DNA of 31,641 nucleotides from Oscillospiraceae bacterium (GTDB lineage: Bacteria > Bacillota > Clostridia > Oscillospirales > Ruminococcaceae), in NCBI GenBank assembly GCA_900768105.1, contig CAAGBQ010000021.1, positions 1 through 31,641 on the forward strand, written 5' to 3'. The notes under the pieces were generated by a model. The model made no database searches. It had not been told where the DNA came from and saw only the letters and a list, made by a program, of their open reading frames with translations. The translations under genes and the position numbers were made by a program. Positions 15,899 to 24,213 of this stretch are shown here, one piece after another. Every line of letters starts with the position of its first letter. Position 1 is the first letter of the stretch.

Positions 15899-17074
15899 TT
15901 ATTTTATGATTTTTCTTGCTTCAAGGTAATAGCGCTTTTCGTAAGGATGACCCATAGAAAAGCTTTTGCGAACAAACTCGCGTCCGGTGCGAATCATCTC
16001 ATAAACGCTGTCGCGGTCAAAGCTGCGGTAGGTAAAGGCAATGCAGCCTTCCGCCTTGCCAAGCCGCTCGCAGGTGTCCGCATCATGAACATATTCAACA
16101 GACGCCTCCGGATGATTTTCGAGATATTTGTCAAGGATGGGCTGAAGCTCCTGCAGGGACGGCAGCGCAGAAAGAGAAATTCCCATTTCGGCGAGGGCTT
16201 CGCTTCTGTCGGGAACACCGGAAAGCAGCCTGTTCATACATTCATACGGCATGGCGGGGTCATAAAGGTTGATTATCTCCGCAAGACAGAAGCGTGCAGG
16301 GTGATTTTTGCGCTCCTCCGGAGAAAGCGTTTGTTTAAGCTCATCCCAATAGCATTTTGCCGTTGCCATGGAATGGTTTCCGTCGCCGACGGCAAAGGAA
16401 AAGGTGCCGCCGTTTTCGATAAAAAGCTCGTCGAGAGTATCGGCAACCTTTTGCAGCAGTTCGGGGCTTTCAACCTTTGCGCCTTCAAGGTGACCGCCGC
16501 CCTCCATAAGTTCAAAATTATAAAGCTTTTCCATATGCTCATATTCGCTGTCAAGCATACTCATAAGCTTATTTTGTTTGTCAACAACAAGCATAAGTAT
16601 GTGCGGAAGCTCCAAAGCGGCTTTGCGGCGGATTTCAACACGGGGCTTTACTCTTGTAATGTCGGTCATTTCCGTAACCTTAATCAGGTTATTGTGGCCC
16701 GGCTCAAATTCATACTGCTCCATATCAAATGCGGCAATAAGCCCGCGGCGGGTTCCGTCCGGAGTTTTTCTGCGAGTAAAAATCATTGCTTCGCCAATGT
16801 CGCAAAGGGTTCCGTCCGAAAGATATCTGCGCATGGCTTCATCGCGCTTTGCATAATCACGGTCGCCCTCCAAAAGCCACGCTTCCGGTAAAATCATATT
16901 GAGCGCGGAGGGCGAACCGCCCACATATTCTTTTACTTTTTGCCAGTATTCGGGCTGTGCGGCATATTGGTCGCAAGCGAGGACGGCATACTTTGAATAG
17001 TCGATATTTTTATTAGGCAAAAGGACATTGGGAACGGCAACGCCCAACCTTGCAAGCTTTTCTTTATAATTCAT
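15899..17074 (-). CDS. DUF1015-family protein
   Basis: A 391-residue soluble protein matching the DUF1015 family by its YAVLACDQY start region, the FSFAVGDGNHSMATAK block (Asp/His motif) in the centre, and a C-terminal region ending RYYLEARKIIK. Some members lie near serine-metabolism genes, but the activity is unknown. The frame is open 136 codons upstream, yet that part runs through intergenic DNA and antisense to the start of pfkA. The ATG at 17074, preceded by GGAGGTGG, is the real start. It is divergent from pfkA with a gap of about 215 bases. Confidence 0.88.
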   Translation of the reverse strand: MNYKEKLARLGVAVPNVLLPNKNIDYSKYAVLACDQYAAQPEYWQKVKEYVGGSPSALNMILPEAWLLEGDRDYAKRDEAMRRYLSDGTLCDIGEAMIFTRRKTPDGTRRGLIAAFDMEQYEFEPGHNNLIKVTEMTDITRVKPRVEIRRKAALELPHILMLVVDKQNKLMSMLDSEYEHMEKLYNFELMEGGGHLEGAKVESPELLQKVADTLDELFIENGGTFSFAVGDGNHSMATAKCYWDELKQTLSPEERKNHPARFCLAEIINLYDPAMPYECMNRLLSGVPDRSEALAEMGISLSALPSLQELQPILDKYLENHPEASVEYVHDADTCERLGKAEGCIAFTYRSFDRDSVYEMIRTGREFVRKSFSMGHPYEKRYYLEARKIIK

Positions 17075-17228
17075 ATTGTCCACCTCCGTTTTTGCGCTTT
17101 GCGCTATGAAAGCTATAATAAGCCTTTTTAAATTAAAAAACAAGCAAAGACGGCGCTTTTTGTAATAATTGATAAAAGCGGTTTGTTTCAATGCTTTAAA
17201 TTGATGAATATAACGATAAAATAAAATG

Positions 17229-17257
17229 TTTACATATTGCGTTCCGTGCGCTAAAAT
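17229..17257 (+). promoter_or_regulatory. Sigma-A promoter of pfkA
   Basis: -35 TTTACA (17229-17234), 17 bases, -10 TAAAAT (17252-17257), 31 bases before the ATG. Confidence 0.75.
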
Positions 17258-17288
17258 ATATGTATATATTACATAGGCGGTGACTTCC

Positions 17289-18275
17289 ATGGATGAACGA
17301 AAAATAAAAAGAATAGGCGTGCTTACTTCCGGCGGAGATGCACCCGGAATGAATGCGGCGGTGCGTTCCGTTGTTCGTTCCGCCGCAAGCCTTGGAATAG
17401 AGTGCCTTGGCATACGCCGCGGATATAACGGCCTTATTTCCGGAGATATTGAAAAGCTTGGAACGGAAAGCGTTTCTCGCATTATAAACCGCGGAGGAAC
17501 GGTGCTTTATACCGCGCGCAGCGACGAATTCCGCACAGAGCAGGGAAGAAAGAAGGCAGCCGATGTTTGCCGCCTTTTCGGAATAGACGCTCTTGTAGCA
17601 ATAGGCGGCGACGGAACCTTCCGCGGGCTTTTGGATTTTTCAAAGTGCGGAGTTGCCGCCGTGGGTATTCCGGCAACCATAGATAACGATATTGCCTGTA
17701 CGGATTATACAATCGGCTTTGATACCGCGGCAAACACCGCAATAGAGGCGGTCGACCGCCTTCGTGATACCATGCAGTCCCACGAGCGCTGTTCCGTTGT
17801 GGAGGTTATGGGAAGAAATGCGGGACACCTTGCGCTTTATGTGGGGCTTGCCACAGGCGCAACGGCAGTTATCGTTCCGGAAAAGCCTTTTGACTTTGAG
17901 CAGGACATTGCAGAGCGTGTTCGCGTAGCAAGGATAAACGGAAAAACCCACTTTATGATAATTGTTGCGGAGGGCGCCGGAAGCGCAATGGAGATAGGAG
18001 ATAAAATCCGCGCGGAACTTGGCGTGGATACCCGTGTAACAATTCTTGGACATATTCAGCGAGGCGGAACGCCCTCTGCGCGGGACAGAGTTACCGCAAC
18101 AAGCATGGGCTATCACGCGGTTAATATACTTGCCGCCGGCGGAACAAACAGGGTTGTGTGCGAACGGGCAGGAAAGACCACCGATGTTGATATAACAGAA
18201 GCGCTTTCCATGAAAAAAGGGCTTGATGAGGATGAATACGCCGCATTGCGTGCGATGATGGGCGCAAACGAATAA
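17289..18275 (+). CDS. pfkA: ATP-dependent 6-phosphofructokinase
   Basis: Committed step of glycolysis: fructose-6-phosphate plus ATP gives fructose-1,6-bisphosphate. The 328-residue protein is close to the usual bacterial length of about 320. Conserved blocks: GVLTSGGDAPGMNAAVR (ATP loop), IGGDGTFRG (the Gly in GGDG marks the ATP rather than pyrophosphate type), TIDNDIACTDYTIGFDTA (catalytic Asp), VEVMGRNAGHLAL, and LGHIQRGGTPSARDR. The ATG at 17289 is preceded by AGGCGGTGA at a good distance; the GTG at 17280 lies within that ribosome site and is less likely. Confidence 0.97.
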   Translation: MDERKIKRIGVLTSGGDAPGMNAAVRSVVRSAASLGIECLGIRRGYNGLISGDIEKLGTESVSRIINRGGTVLYTARSDEFRTEQGRKKAADVCRLFGIDALVAIGGDGTFRGLLDFSKCGVAAVGIPATIDNDIACTDYTIGFDTAANTAIEAVDRLRDTMQSHERCSVVEVMGRNAGHLALYVGLATGATAVIVPEKPFDFEQDIAERVRVARINGKTHFMIIVAEGAGSAMEIGDKIRAELGVDTRVTILGHIQRGGTPSARDRVTATSMGYHAVNILAAGGTNRVVCERAGKTTDVDITEALSMKKGLDEDEYAALRAMMGANE

Positions 18276-18291
18276 AAACTTGCAGTTTTCT
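18276..18291 (+). terminator. Weak hairpin after pfkA
   Basis: AAAACT-TGC-AGTTTT followed by CTATT is a short A/T stem, so termination is probably partial at best. Confidence 0.35.
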
Positions 18292-18292
18292 A

Positions 18293-18321
18293 TTGTAACC
18301 GTTAAAGAAAAGTGCTAAAAT
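18293..18321 (+). promoter_or_regulatory. Promoter of the phosphopantetheinyl transferase gene
   Basis: -35 TTGTAA (18293-18298), 17 bases, -10 TAAAAT (18316-18321), upstream of an AAAGGGGG ribosome site. Confidence 0.65.
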
Positions 18322-18357
18322 AAAAAATTATGCGCAAATGTAAAGGGGGCGGCTGCT

Positions 18358-18981
18358 TTGCCGAAGATATATTTTTGCGAAGCAGAGGAGCTTCGCGCTT
18401 TTTGGCAGAGGGGAATCGCCCTTGTTACGGAAAAACGCAGGGAAAAGGCTCAACGCCTTTTAAAGGAAGAAGATAGGCTGCTTTCCTTGGGAACGGGGCT
18501 TATGCTCAAAACCGTGCTCAAAATTTCATCGGATGACGGGATAAAATATAACGAGCACGGCAAGCCGTATCTTGAGCACGGAGCATATTTCAGCATATCA
18601 CACAGCGGAGGAGTTGCGGTGCTCGCCGTTTCGGAAAGTGAAATCGGAGTGGACATTGAAAAGTCGCGAAAACCGAAAATGGGCATAATTTGCCGCTGCT
18701 TTACCGATGAGGAAGCAGCGCTTGCGGAAAACTCCGCAGAAAGCTTTACGCGGCTTTGGACGCAGAAAGAAGCGGTACTAAAGCTGCTTGGAACCGGTTT
18801 TTCGCTTTCTCCGAAAAGCTTTTGCCTTGTTCCGCAGCGCAAAGAATATGAGGCGTTAGGGATGCGGTTCGGCATTTTTTGCACAGAGATAAACAATATG
18901 CCGCTTTCGGCGGCTTTTTGCGGAAGCGATTCCGTATTCACAATAAAAAAGCTTTCGGCAGAGGAGCTGCTTGATGGCTGA
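18358..18981 (+). CDS. 4'-phosphopantetheinyl transferase (Sfp type)
   Basis: Transfers the phosphopantetheine arm from CoA to carrier proteins. The 207-residue protein has the Sfp-type motifs: GKPYLEHGAYFSISHSGG, the magnesium-binding IGVDIEKSRKP, and LWTQKEAVLKLLGTG. It starts at TTG with AAAGGGGG upstream; no in-frame ATG lies near. It is shorter than Sfp (about 224 residues) but complete in motifs. No polyketide or peptide synthetase is in the window, so the substrate may be the fatty-acid carrier protein or something encoded elsewhere. It overlaps the next gene by eight bases. Two TGAGCAC words lie inside, one of them encoding YLEHG in the GKPY motif. Confidence 0.93.
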   Translation: MPKIYFCEAEELRAFWQRGIALVTEKRREKAQRLLKEEDRLLSLGTGLMLKTVLKISSDDGIKYNEHGKPYLEHGAYFSISHSGGVAVLAVSESEIGVDIEKSRKPKMGIICRCFTDEEAALAENSAESFTRLWTQKEAVLKLLGTGFSLSPKSFCLVPQRKEYEALGMRFGIFCTEINNMPLSAAFCGSDSVFTIKKLSAEELLDG

Positions 18982-20218
18982 AAGGACAAAAATGAAGCAG
19001 GAACGCAATTTTCCGCGGGTAACCGTTACAAAAAAAGGTGAAGCATGGGTAAACGGCGGCCATCCGTGGATATATGACGCAGAGGTCATTTCTGCGCCGG
19101 AGGAATATGAAAACGGAGCTCTTGTGGATGCCGTTACCGAAAAGGAAAGGTACCTCGGCACCGGGTTCATAAGCAAAAACAGTAAAATAAGGGTGCGCCT
19201 TCTTTCAAGGAATGCAAACGACAGGTTTGACGCGGATTTTTTCCGCCGCCGCATAAAATATGCGTGGGATTACAGAAAAACCGTTATGGGCAGCGATATT
19301 GAATGTTGCCGTGTGATTTTCGGAGAAGCAGACGGTTTTCCCGGCCTTACCGTTGATCGCTTCGGAAATGTGCTTGTAACCCAGTCCCTTTCCGTCGGAA
19401 TAGAAAAATATAAGGATACTATTTTTCCGATCCTTTATGATGTGCTTACGGCGGACGGTCAAAAAATTGACGGGATTTATGAGCGCAATGATGTTGCCAT
19501 CCGAAGTTTGGAGGGTCTGGAGGAAAATAAAGGCTGGTATCCGCTTTCCGGTGTGCCGCATCCGAATTCCACAGAAACAACAATAACCGAAAACGGCATA
19601 AAATATTCGGTTGATTTTGAAAACGGTCAGAAGACCGGCTTTTTCCTTGACCAAAAATACAACCGTCTTGCCGTTTCAAAAATTGCAAAGGGAAAGCGTG
19701 TTTTGGATTGCTTTACCCATACCGGCTCCTTTGCGCTGAATGCCGCCATGGGCGGCGCAAAGCATGTTTGCGCAGTGGATATTTCCGAATCAGCTATCGA
19801 GATGGCAAAGCGCAACGCTGCGGCAAACGGGCTTTCGGAAAAAATGTCTTTTCGCGTGGAGGATGTTTTTGACCTGTTTCCAAAGCTGGAGGAAGAACAC
19901 GAAAAGTTTGATTTTATCATTCTTGACCCGCCTGCTTTTACAAAATCAAGAAAAACGGTTGAAAGTGCGGCAAAGGGATATAAGGAAATCAACCTCCGCG
20001 CAATGCGTGCGCTTCCGCGCGGCGGCTATTTTGCAACCTGTTCCTGCTCGCATTTTATGACGGACGAGCTTTTTGTAAAAATGCTGCGCTCTGCGGCAAA
20101 GGATGCCTGCGTGGAGCTTCGTCAGATAGAAGCGCGCCAGCAATCTCCAGATCATCCAGTGCTTTGGAATGTGCCGGAAACGGACTATCTTAAATTTTAT
20201 ATCTTCCAGGTAATATGA
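18974..20218 (+). CDS. Class I SAM-dependent rRNA methyltransferase (RlmI/RlmK-like)
   Basis: A 414-residue protein with an N-terminal PUA domain (about 10-85, including GEAWVNGGHPWIYDAEV), a linker (FGEADGFPGLTVDRFG), and a Rossmann methyltransferase domain: FFLDQKYNR, VLDCFTHTGSFALNAA (SAM motif I), FDFIILDPPAFTKS (motif IV), FATCSCSHFM. Relatives such as RlmI methylate a cytosine C5 of 23S rRNA. The ATG at 18974 follows GAGGAG by seven bases; TTG at 18971 is possible but less likely. It overlaps the transferase gene upstream, so the two are translationally coupled. Confidence 0.92.
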   Translation: MAERTKMKQERNFPRVTVTKKGEAWVNGGHPWIYDAEVISAPEEYENGALVDAVTEKERYLGTGFISKNSKIRVRLLSRNANDRFDADFFRRRIKYAWDYRKTVMGSDIECCRVIFGEADGFPGLTVDRFGNVLVTQSLSVGIEKYKDTIFPILYDVLTADGQKIDGIYERNDVAIRSLEGLEENKGWYPLSGVPHPNSTETTITENGIKYSVDFENGQKTGFFLDQKYNRLAVSKIAKGKRVLDCFTHTGSFALNAAMGGAKHVCAVDISESAIEMAKRNAAANGLSEKMSFRVEDVFDLFPKLEEEHEKFDFIILDPPAFTKSRKTVESAAKGYKEINLRAMRALPRGGYFATCSCSHFMTDELFVKMLRSAAKDACVELRQIEARQQSPDHPVLWNVPETDYLKFYIFQVI

Positions 20219-20228
20219 GGAAAAGAAA

Positions 20229-21098
20229 ATGAAGCTTAAAAAATTGGATAAACAGTGGTGGATAGATTTTGGGCTGCTCACGCTCGCTTCGGAGCTGCTT
20301 GCAGTAGGCACATGGCTTTTTAAATATCCGAATAACTTTACATTCGGCGGCGTAACCGGTCTTTCTATCGTATTAAGCAAGGCGATTCCCTTTGACGTTT
20401 CCGCAAGTACAATTAACCTTGTTATCAACGCCATACTTATGGTTCTCGGTGTTGTGGTGCTTGGCAGCGGTTTTGCCGGAAAAACGATGTATGTAACGGT
20501 TCTTTCAACCGTAAGTATTTCGGCTTTGGATAAGCTTGTGCCGATTGCGGAGCCAATGACCTCGCAGCCGATGCTTGAATTTGTTTTTGCGGTGGGGCTT
20601 CCCGGCGTTGCGTCGGCAATACTGTTTAATATGGATGCTTCCAGCGGCGGCACGGATATAATTGCAATGATATTGAAAAAATATACCACCCTTGAAATAG
20701 GAACAGCAATTTTTGTTGCGGATCTTTTCATTGCGGCAAGCGCATTTTTCGTGTTCGACTTCCAAACCGGACTTTTCTCCCTTACCGGACTTTTTGCAAA
20801 GACGCTTGTCATCGACAGCGCAATCGAAAACTTTAACCTTTGCAAATATTTTACCGTTATTACAGTAAACCCAAAGCCGATTTGCGATTTTATACATCAC
20901 GAGCTTGACCGCAGCGCAACCATATATAAAGCGGAGGGAGCATATTCCCACACCGAAAGAAGCGTAATCCTTACCGTTATGAAAAGAAGTCAGGCGGTGC
21001 GCCTGCGCCGCTTTGTAAAGGATGTTGACCCGCACGCATTTATTATGATTACAAACAGCAGTGAAATTATCGGCAAAGGCTTCCGCGGATTTAACTGA
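20229..21098 (+). CDS. YitT-family membrane protein (DUF161/DUF2179)
   Basis: A 289-residue protein with about five membrane segments in the first 200 residues and glycine-rich loops (FTFGGVTGLSIVLSK, MDASSGGTDIIAMIL) typical of YitT. A soluble C-terminal DUF2179 domain follows (ITVNPKPICDFIHHELDRSATIYKAEGAYS...RSVILTVMKRSQAVRLRRFVKDVDPHAFIMIT). The transport substrate is unproven. TGAGGAAAAG precedes the ATG, ten bases after the methyltransferase gene, so it is the last gene of that transcript. Confidence 0.93.
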   Translation: MKLKKLDKQWWIDFGLLTLASELLAVGTWLFKYPNNFTFGGVTGLSIVLSKAIPFDVSASTINLVINAILMVLGVVVLGSGFAGKTMYVTVLSTVSISALDKLVPIAEPMTSQPMLEFVFAVGLPGVASAILFNMDASSGGTDIIAMILKKYTTLEIGTAIFVADLFIAASAFFVFDFQTGLFSLTGLFAKTLVIDSAIENFNLCKYFTVITVNPKPICDFIHHELDRSATIYKAEGAYSHTERSVILTVMKRSQAVRLRRFVKDVDPHAFIMITNSSEIIGKGFRGFN

Positions 21099-21108
21099 AC
21101 CCATGCAA

Positions 21109-21141
21109 AAAAACCGGTCTGCAAATTGCAGACCGGTTTTA
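21109..21141. terminator. Bidirectional terminator between yitT-like and mazF
   Basis: AAAACCGGTCTGCAA pairs with TTGCAGACCGGTTTT with almost no loop drawn, with A and T runs on the two sides. It serves both convergent genes. Confidence 0.88.
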
Positions 21142-21150
21142 TACATTCCG

Positions 21151-21507
21151 TTATACATTTCCGCCGCCAAGACCGAAGCTTATGGAAAGGGCTTCGTTTA
21201 TTTTTCCCATGGAACCGTCGTCAAGGCGGCCCATGTGCTCTTTAAGGCGCTGTTTATCTATTGTGCGAATCTGCTCAAGCAGCACTATGGAATCCTTTGC
21301 AAGGCCGCAGCTTTGGGAAGAAAGCTCAATATGAGTGGGCAGGCGGCTTTTATCCTTTTGGCTTGTTATTGCGGCTGCAATAACGGTTGGGCTGTATTTG
21401 TTGCCGACATCGTTTTGTACGATAAGGACGGGGCGCACTCCGCCCTGTTCCGAACCGACAACCGGACTTAAATCGGCATAAAAGATGTCTCCTCTTTTTA
21501 CGGTCAT
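21151..21507 (-). CDS. MazF/PemK-type mRNA interferase
   Basis: A 118-residue toxin of the MazF/NdoA family that cuts single-stranded RNA at short sequences. It begins MTVKRGDIFYADLSPVVGSEQGGVRPVLIVQND, with the catalytic Arg in GGVRPVL and the Thr of AITSQ, and ends with the IRTIDKQRL region. The ATG at 21507 is chosen because the open frame upstream (42 codons) is unlike any family N-terminus. The usual ribbon-helix-helix antitoxin gene is not upstream: the 180 bases to miaB hold no plausible reading frame. It may be a lone chromosomal ndoA-type gene with its partner elsewhere. Confidence 0.93.
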   Translation of the reverse strand: MTVKRGDIFYADLSPVVGSEQGGVRPVLIVQNDVGNKYSPTVIAAAITSQKDKSRLPTHIELSSQSCGLAKDSIVLLEQIRTIDKQRLKEHMGRLDDGSMGKINEALSISFGLGGGNV

Positions 21508-21587
21508 TATTCTCACGCTCCGTACTTTTGATACAGAGATAGTATTAACGCGAAAATGCTTTGCTAAACATATCGCACTATATACTA

Positions 21588-21616
21588 TTGCCAAAATTAC
21601 GCCTTCGTGATAATAT
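21588..21616 (+). promoter_or_regulatory. Promoter of miaB-ylbF-deoC
   Basis: -35 TTGCCA (21588-21593), 17 bases, -10 TAATAT (21611-21616). The leader contains a GCCCGC-AAAAAT-GCGGGC hairpin (21634-21651) without a strong T run after it. Confidence 0.7.
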
Positions 21617-21687
21617 ATTATATGTGTAAGCATGCCCGCAAAAATGCGGGCGCTTTCTACCTAATTTATTTCGGAAAGGAATTTCCC

Positions 21688-23070
21688 ATGTCTGAATTCG
21701 ATTATACAGGTGCGGTGCGTGCCATTTTGGAGCAGTGTCCCGGAGAGCACAAGGCGTTTGTGCATACCTATGGCTGTCAACAGAATTTTTCCGACGGCGA
21801 AAAGCTGGAGGGGATTTTGGAGCAGATGGGTTATACCATAACCCACACCTCGGACGGAGCCGAATTTGTAATATTCAACACCTGCGCAATCCGCGAAAAT
21901 GCGGAGCAGCGCGTTTTCGGCAATGTGGGCATTTTAAAAAAGGCCCATAACGAAAATCCGGATATGATAATCGCCGTTTGCGGCTGTATGGTTCAGCAGG
22001 AGCATATTGCAAAAAAGTTCCGCCAAAGCTATCCTTTTGTGGATATAGTTTTCGGAACCCACGCCGCGCCGCGCCTGCCGGAGCTTGTTTATAAGTACCT
22101 CACAAAGAAAAAACGCCTTTTTGATATAGGAGAGGGCGAGGGCTGCATGGCGGAGTATCTTCCGGTGCATCGGGACGGCTTGCTGAAAGCAAATTTGCCG
22201 ATAATGCACGGGTGCGATAATTTTTGCACATATTGCGTTGTTCCGCTTGTTCGCGGAAGAGAAAAAAGCCGCCTTCCGGAAAATATAATTGCGGAGGCAA
22301 AGGAAATTGTCGCAGCGGGATATAAGGAAATAACCCTACTCGGTCAAAATGTTAATTCCTATGGCAAGGGGCTTGAAAATCCCATAAGCTTTGCGCAGCT
22401 TCTTCGTATGGTAAACGATATTCCAGGCGATTTCAGGATAAAATTTATGACTTCGCACCCAAAGGATTGCACAAGAGAGCTGCTGGAGGCAATCCGTGAC
22501 TGCGAAAAGGTTTGCAATTATATCCACCTGCCGGTGCAAAGCGGCTCGGACGAAGTCCTTCGCAGGATGAACCGCCGCTATACCGCGGAGCATTATATGG
22601 AGCTTCTTGATATGGCACGGGAAATTGTGCCGGATATTACCGTAACAAGCGATATAATCGTCGGATTTCCGGGAGAAACGGAAGAGGACTTTGAAGCGAC
22701 AATGGAGCTTTCACGCCGCGCCCGCTGGCTTATGACATACAGCTTTATTTATTCAAAGAGGGAGGGAACAAGGGCCGCCGTTATGGAAGATCAAATTCCG
22801 CCGGAGGTTTCTTCAAACCGCTTCCAAAGGCTGTTGGATTTGCAGACGGAGATAAGCCACGAAATAAATGCTTCCTATGTGGGAAAAACTACTACCGTGC
22901 TTTTCGATGATGAATGTGACGCGGGCGAGGGCTATATCAGCGGCAGAAGCTTTGAAAATTTGGTTGTTCGCGTTCCGCGCGATCAGGCGCCGGAAGGCTT
23001 TGCAAAAGTATATTTAAAAGATTCGCTCGGATGGGCGCTTGACGGAGAAATTATTAAAACGGAGGAATAA
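21688..23070 (+). CDS. miaB: tRNA (N6-isopentenyl adenosine(37)-C2)-methylthiotransferase
   Basis: Radical-SAM enzyme that adds a methylthio group to i6A37 in tRNAs reading UNN codons. The 460-residue protein has three parts: an N-terminal MTTase domain with cluster cysteines C30 (HTYGCQQN), C66 (FNTCAIRE) and C100 (CGC); a radical-SAM core with C176, C180 and C183 (HGCDNFCTYCVVP) and later blocks GQNVNSYG, MTSHPKD, HLPVQSGSD; and a C-terminal TRAM domain. The ATG at 21688 follows GGAAAGGA; the open frame extends 27 codons further upstream across the leader hairpin. The next gene starts three bases after the stop. Confidence 0.97.
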   Translation: MSEFDYTGAVRAILEQCPGEHKAFVHTYGCQQNFSDGEKLEGILEQMGYTITHTSDGAEFVIFNTCAIRENAEQRVFGNVGILKKAHNENPDMIIAVCGCMVQQEHIAKKFRQSYPFVDIVFGTHAAPRLPELVYKYLTKKKRLFDIGEGEGCMAEYLPVHRDGLLKANLPIMHGCDNFCTYCVVPLVRGREKSRLPENIIAEAKEIVAAGYKEITLLGQNVNSYGKGLENPISFAQLLRMVNDIPGDFRIKFMTSHPKDCTRELLEAIRDCEKVCNYIHLPVQSGSDEVLRRMNRRYTAEHYMELLDMAREIVPDITVTSDIIVGFPGETEEDFEATMELSRRARWLMTYSFIYSKREGTRAAVMEDQIPPEVSSNRFQRLLDLQTEISHEINASYVGKTTTVLFDDECDAGEGYISGRSFENLVVRVPRDQAPEGFAKVYLKDSLGWALDGEIIKTEE

Positions 23071-23073
23071 AAA

Positions 23074-23487
23074 ATGGATATTATCGAAATGACAAGAGAG
23101 CTTGCAAAAAAGCTTCAGCAGGAGGATGCGTATATTCTGCTCAATACCACCCAAAAGGCTGTGGAGGAGGATGACGCTCTTCAGGAAGCAATCGCCGACT
23201 TTAATATGAAGAGATATGAGCTTACTCAAGAGGTGACAAAAAAGGACCGCGACGATGAAAAGGTGGACGAGCTTGATAAACTCGTTCGCAAAATGTATGA
23301 CGATATAACCAATAATGAAAAAATGGTCGCATACAATAAGGCGCAGGATGATTTTAACGAAATGTTTGAATATGTACTTCATATTCTTCAGATGGCAGCC
23401 ACCGGTGACGACCCCGATTCCATCGAAAAGCCCGAAGAGGGCGGCGGCTGCTCCGGAGATTGCAGTTCCTGCGGCGGCTGCGGCTGA
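23074..23487 (+). CDS. YlbF/YmcA-family protein with a Cys-rich tail
   Basis: A 137-residue helical protein of the YlbF family (MDIIEMTRELAKKLQQEDAYILLNTTQKAVEEDDAL...FNEMFEYVLHILQ). A C-terminal tail GGGCSGDCSSCGGCG carries four Cys. In Bacillus, YlbF, YmcA and YaaT form an iron-sulfur complex that affects biofilm, competence and mRNA maturation, and mutants have been linked to MiaB function. Here the gene is directly behind miaB (three-base gap, ribosome site GGAGGAATA at the end of miaB). The tail may bind iron-sulfur or zinc; that is inference. Confidence 0.88.
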   Translation: MDIIEMTRELAKKLQQEDAYILLNTTQKAVEEDDALQEAIADFNMKRYELTQEVTKKDRDDEKVDELDKLVRKMYDDITNNEKMVAYNKAQDDFNEMFEYVLHILQMAATGDDPDSIEKPEEGGGCSGDCSSCGGCG

Positions 23488-23508
23488 TAAAATTCGGAGG
23501 TGACAGCA

Positions 23509-24159
23509 ATGGAAAAACAGGAAGTTGCAAAGATGCTCGACCACACCCTGCTTAAAGCGGACGCTACTCACGAACAGCTTCGCGCAGTGTGCGACGAGGC
23601 AAAAAAATACGGAGTTGCCGCAGTTTGCGTAAACTCCCTTAACGCATATTTTGTTCATAAGGAGCTTAAGGGCAGCGGAATCAAAACCTGCGTGGTAGTG
23701 GGCTTTCCGCTTGGCGCAACTGCCTCTGCGGCAAAGGCTTTTGAAGCGGCCTGTGCCATTGAGGACGGTGCGGAAGAAATTGATATGGTAATTGATATTG
23801 CTTCTGCAAAGGTTGGAGATTGGCGCAGGGTGGAGGACGATATTGCAACCGTTCTTGACGCTTGCGACGGAAGAGCACTGCTTAAGGTTATAATAGAGTG
23901 CTGCCTGCTTACCGATGAGGAAAAGGTTCAGGCGTGCCTTGCGGCAAAACGCGCCGGCGCACAGTTTGTAAAAACCTCCACCGGTTTTTCCACCGGCGGC
24001 GCAACCGCTGCCGATGTAAAGCTTATGCGCGAAACGGTTGGTCCGGAAATGGGCGTAAAAGCGGCCGGCGGCGTTCGTGATTTTGCCACGGCGTGCGCCA
24101 TGATTGAGGCGGGCGCAAACCGCATAGGAACCTCCAGCGCCGCAAAAATTCTTGATTGA
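23509..24159 (+). CDS. deoC: Deoxyribose-phosphate aldolase
   Basis: Class I aldolase that cleaves 2-deoxyribose-5-phosphate to acetaldehyde and glyceraldehyde-3-phosphate in deoxynucleoside breakdown. The 216-residue protein has DHTLLKADAT near the start, VVGFPLGA, EIDMVIDIA, KVIIECCLL, the Schiff-base Lys in QFVKTSTGFSTGGAT, and KAAGGVRDFATA. The frame opens at a GTG at 23500 that is part of the GGAGGTGA ribosome site; the ATG at 23509 is the right start. It is third after miaB and ylbF, 21 bases after the latter. Confidence 0.97.
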   Translation: MEKQEVAKMLDHTLLKADATHEQLRAVCDEAKKYGVAAVCVNSLNAYFVHKELKGSGIKTCVVVGFPLGATASAAKAFEAACAIEDGAEEIDMVIDIASAKVGDWRRVEDDIATVLDACDGRALLKVIIECCLLTDEEKVQACLAAKRAGAQFVKTSTGFSTGGATAADVKLMRETVGPEMGVKAAGGVRDFATACAMIEAGANRIGTSSAAKILD

Positions 24160-24173
24160 TCAGCTTTATGAAA

Positions 24174-24211
24174 AAAAAGAGCCTTTCGGAGATCTCCGAA
24201 AGGCTCTTTTC
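24174..24211. terminator. Bidirectional terminator deoC / relQ-like
   Basis: AAAAGAGCCTTTCGGAG and CTCCGAAAGGCTCTTTT face each other around AT, with A and T runs outside. It serves both convergent genes. Confidence 0.92.
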
Positions 24212-24213
24212 GT

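Noticed and set aside
15419..16891. A 490-codon rightward open frame
   Set aside because: It runs antisense across cdd and the DUF1015 gene, both clear families, and has no ribosome site.
21634..21651. Hairpin in the miaB leader considered as a riboswitch or attenuator
   Set aside because: It is a single six-pair stem without a T run, alternative pairing or known aptamer core; it may only affect message stability.
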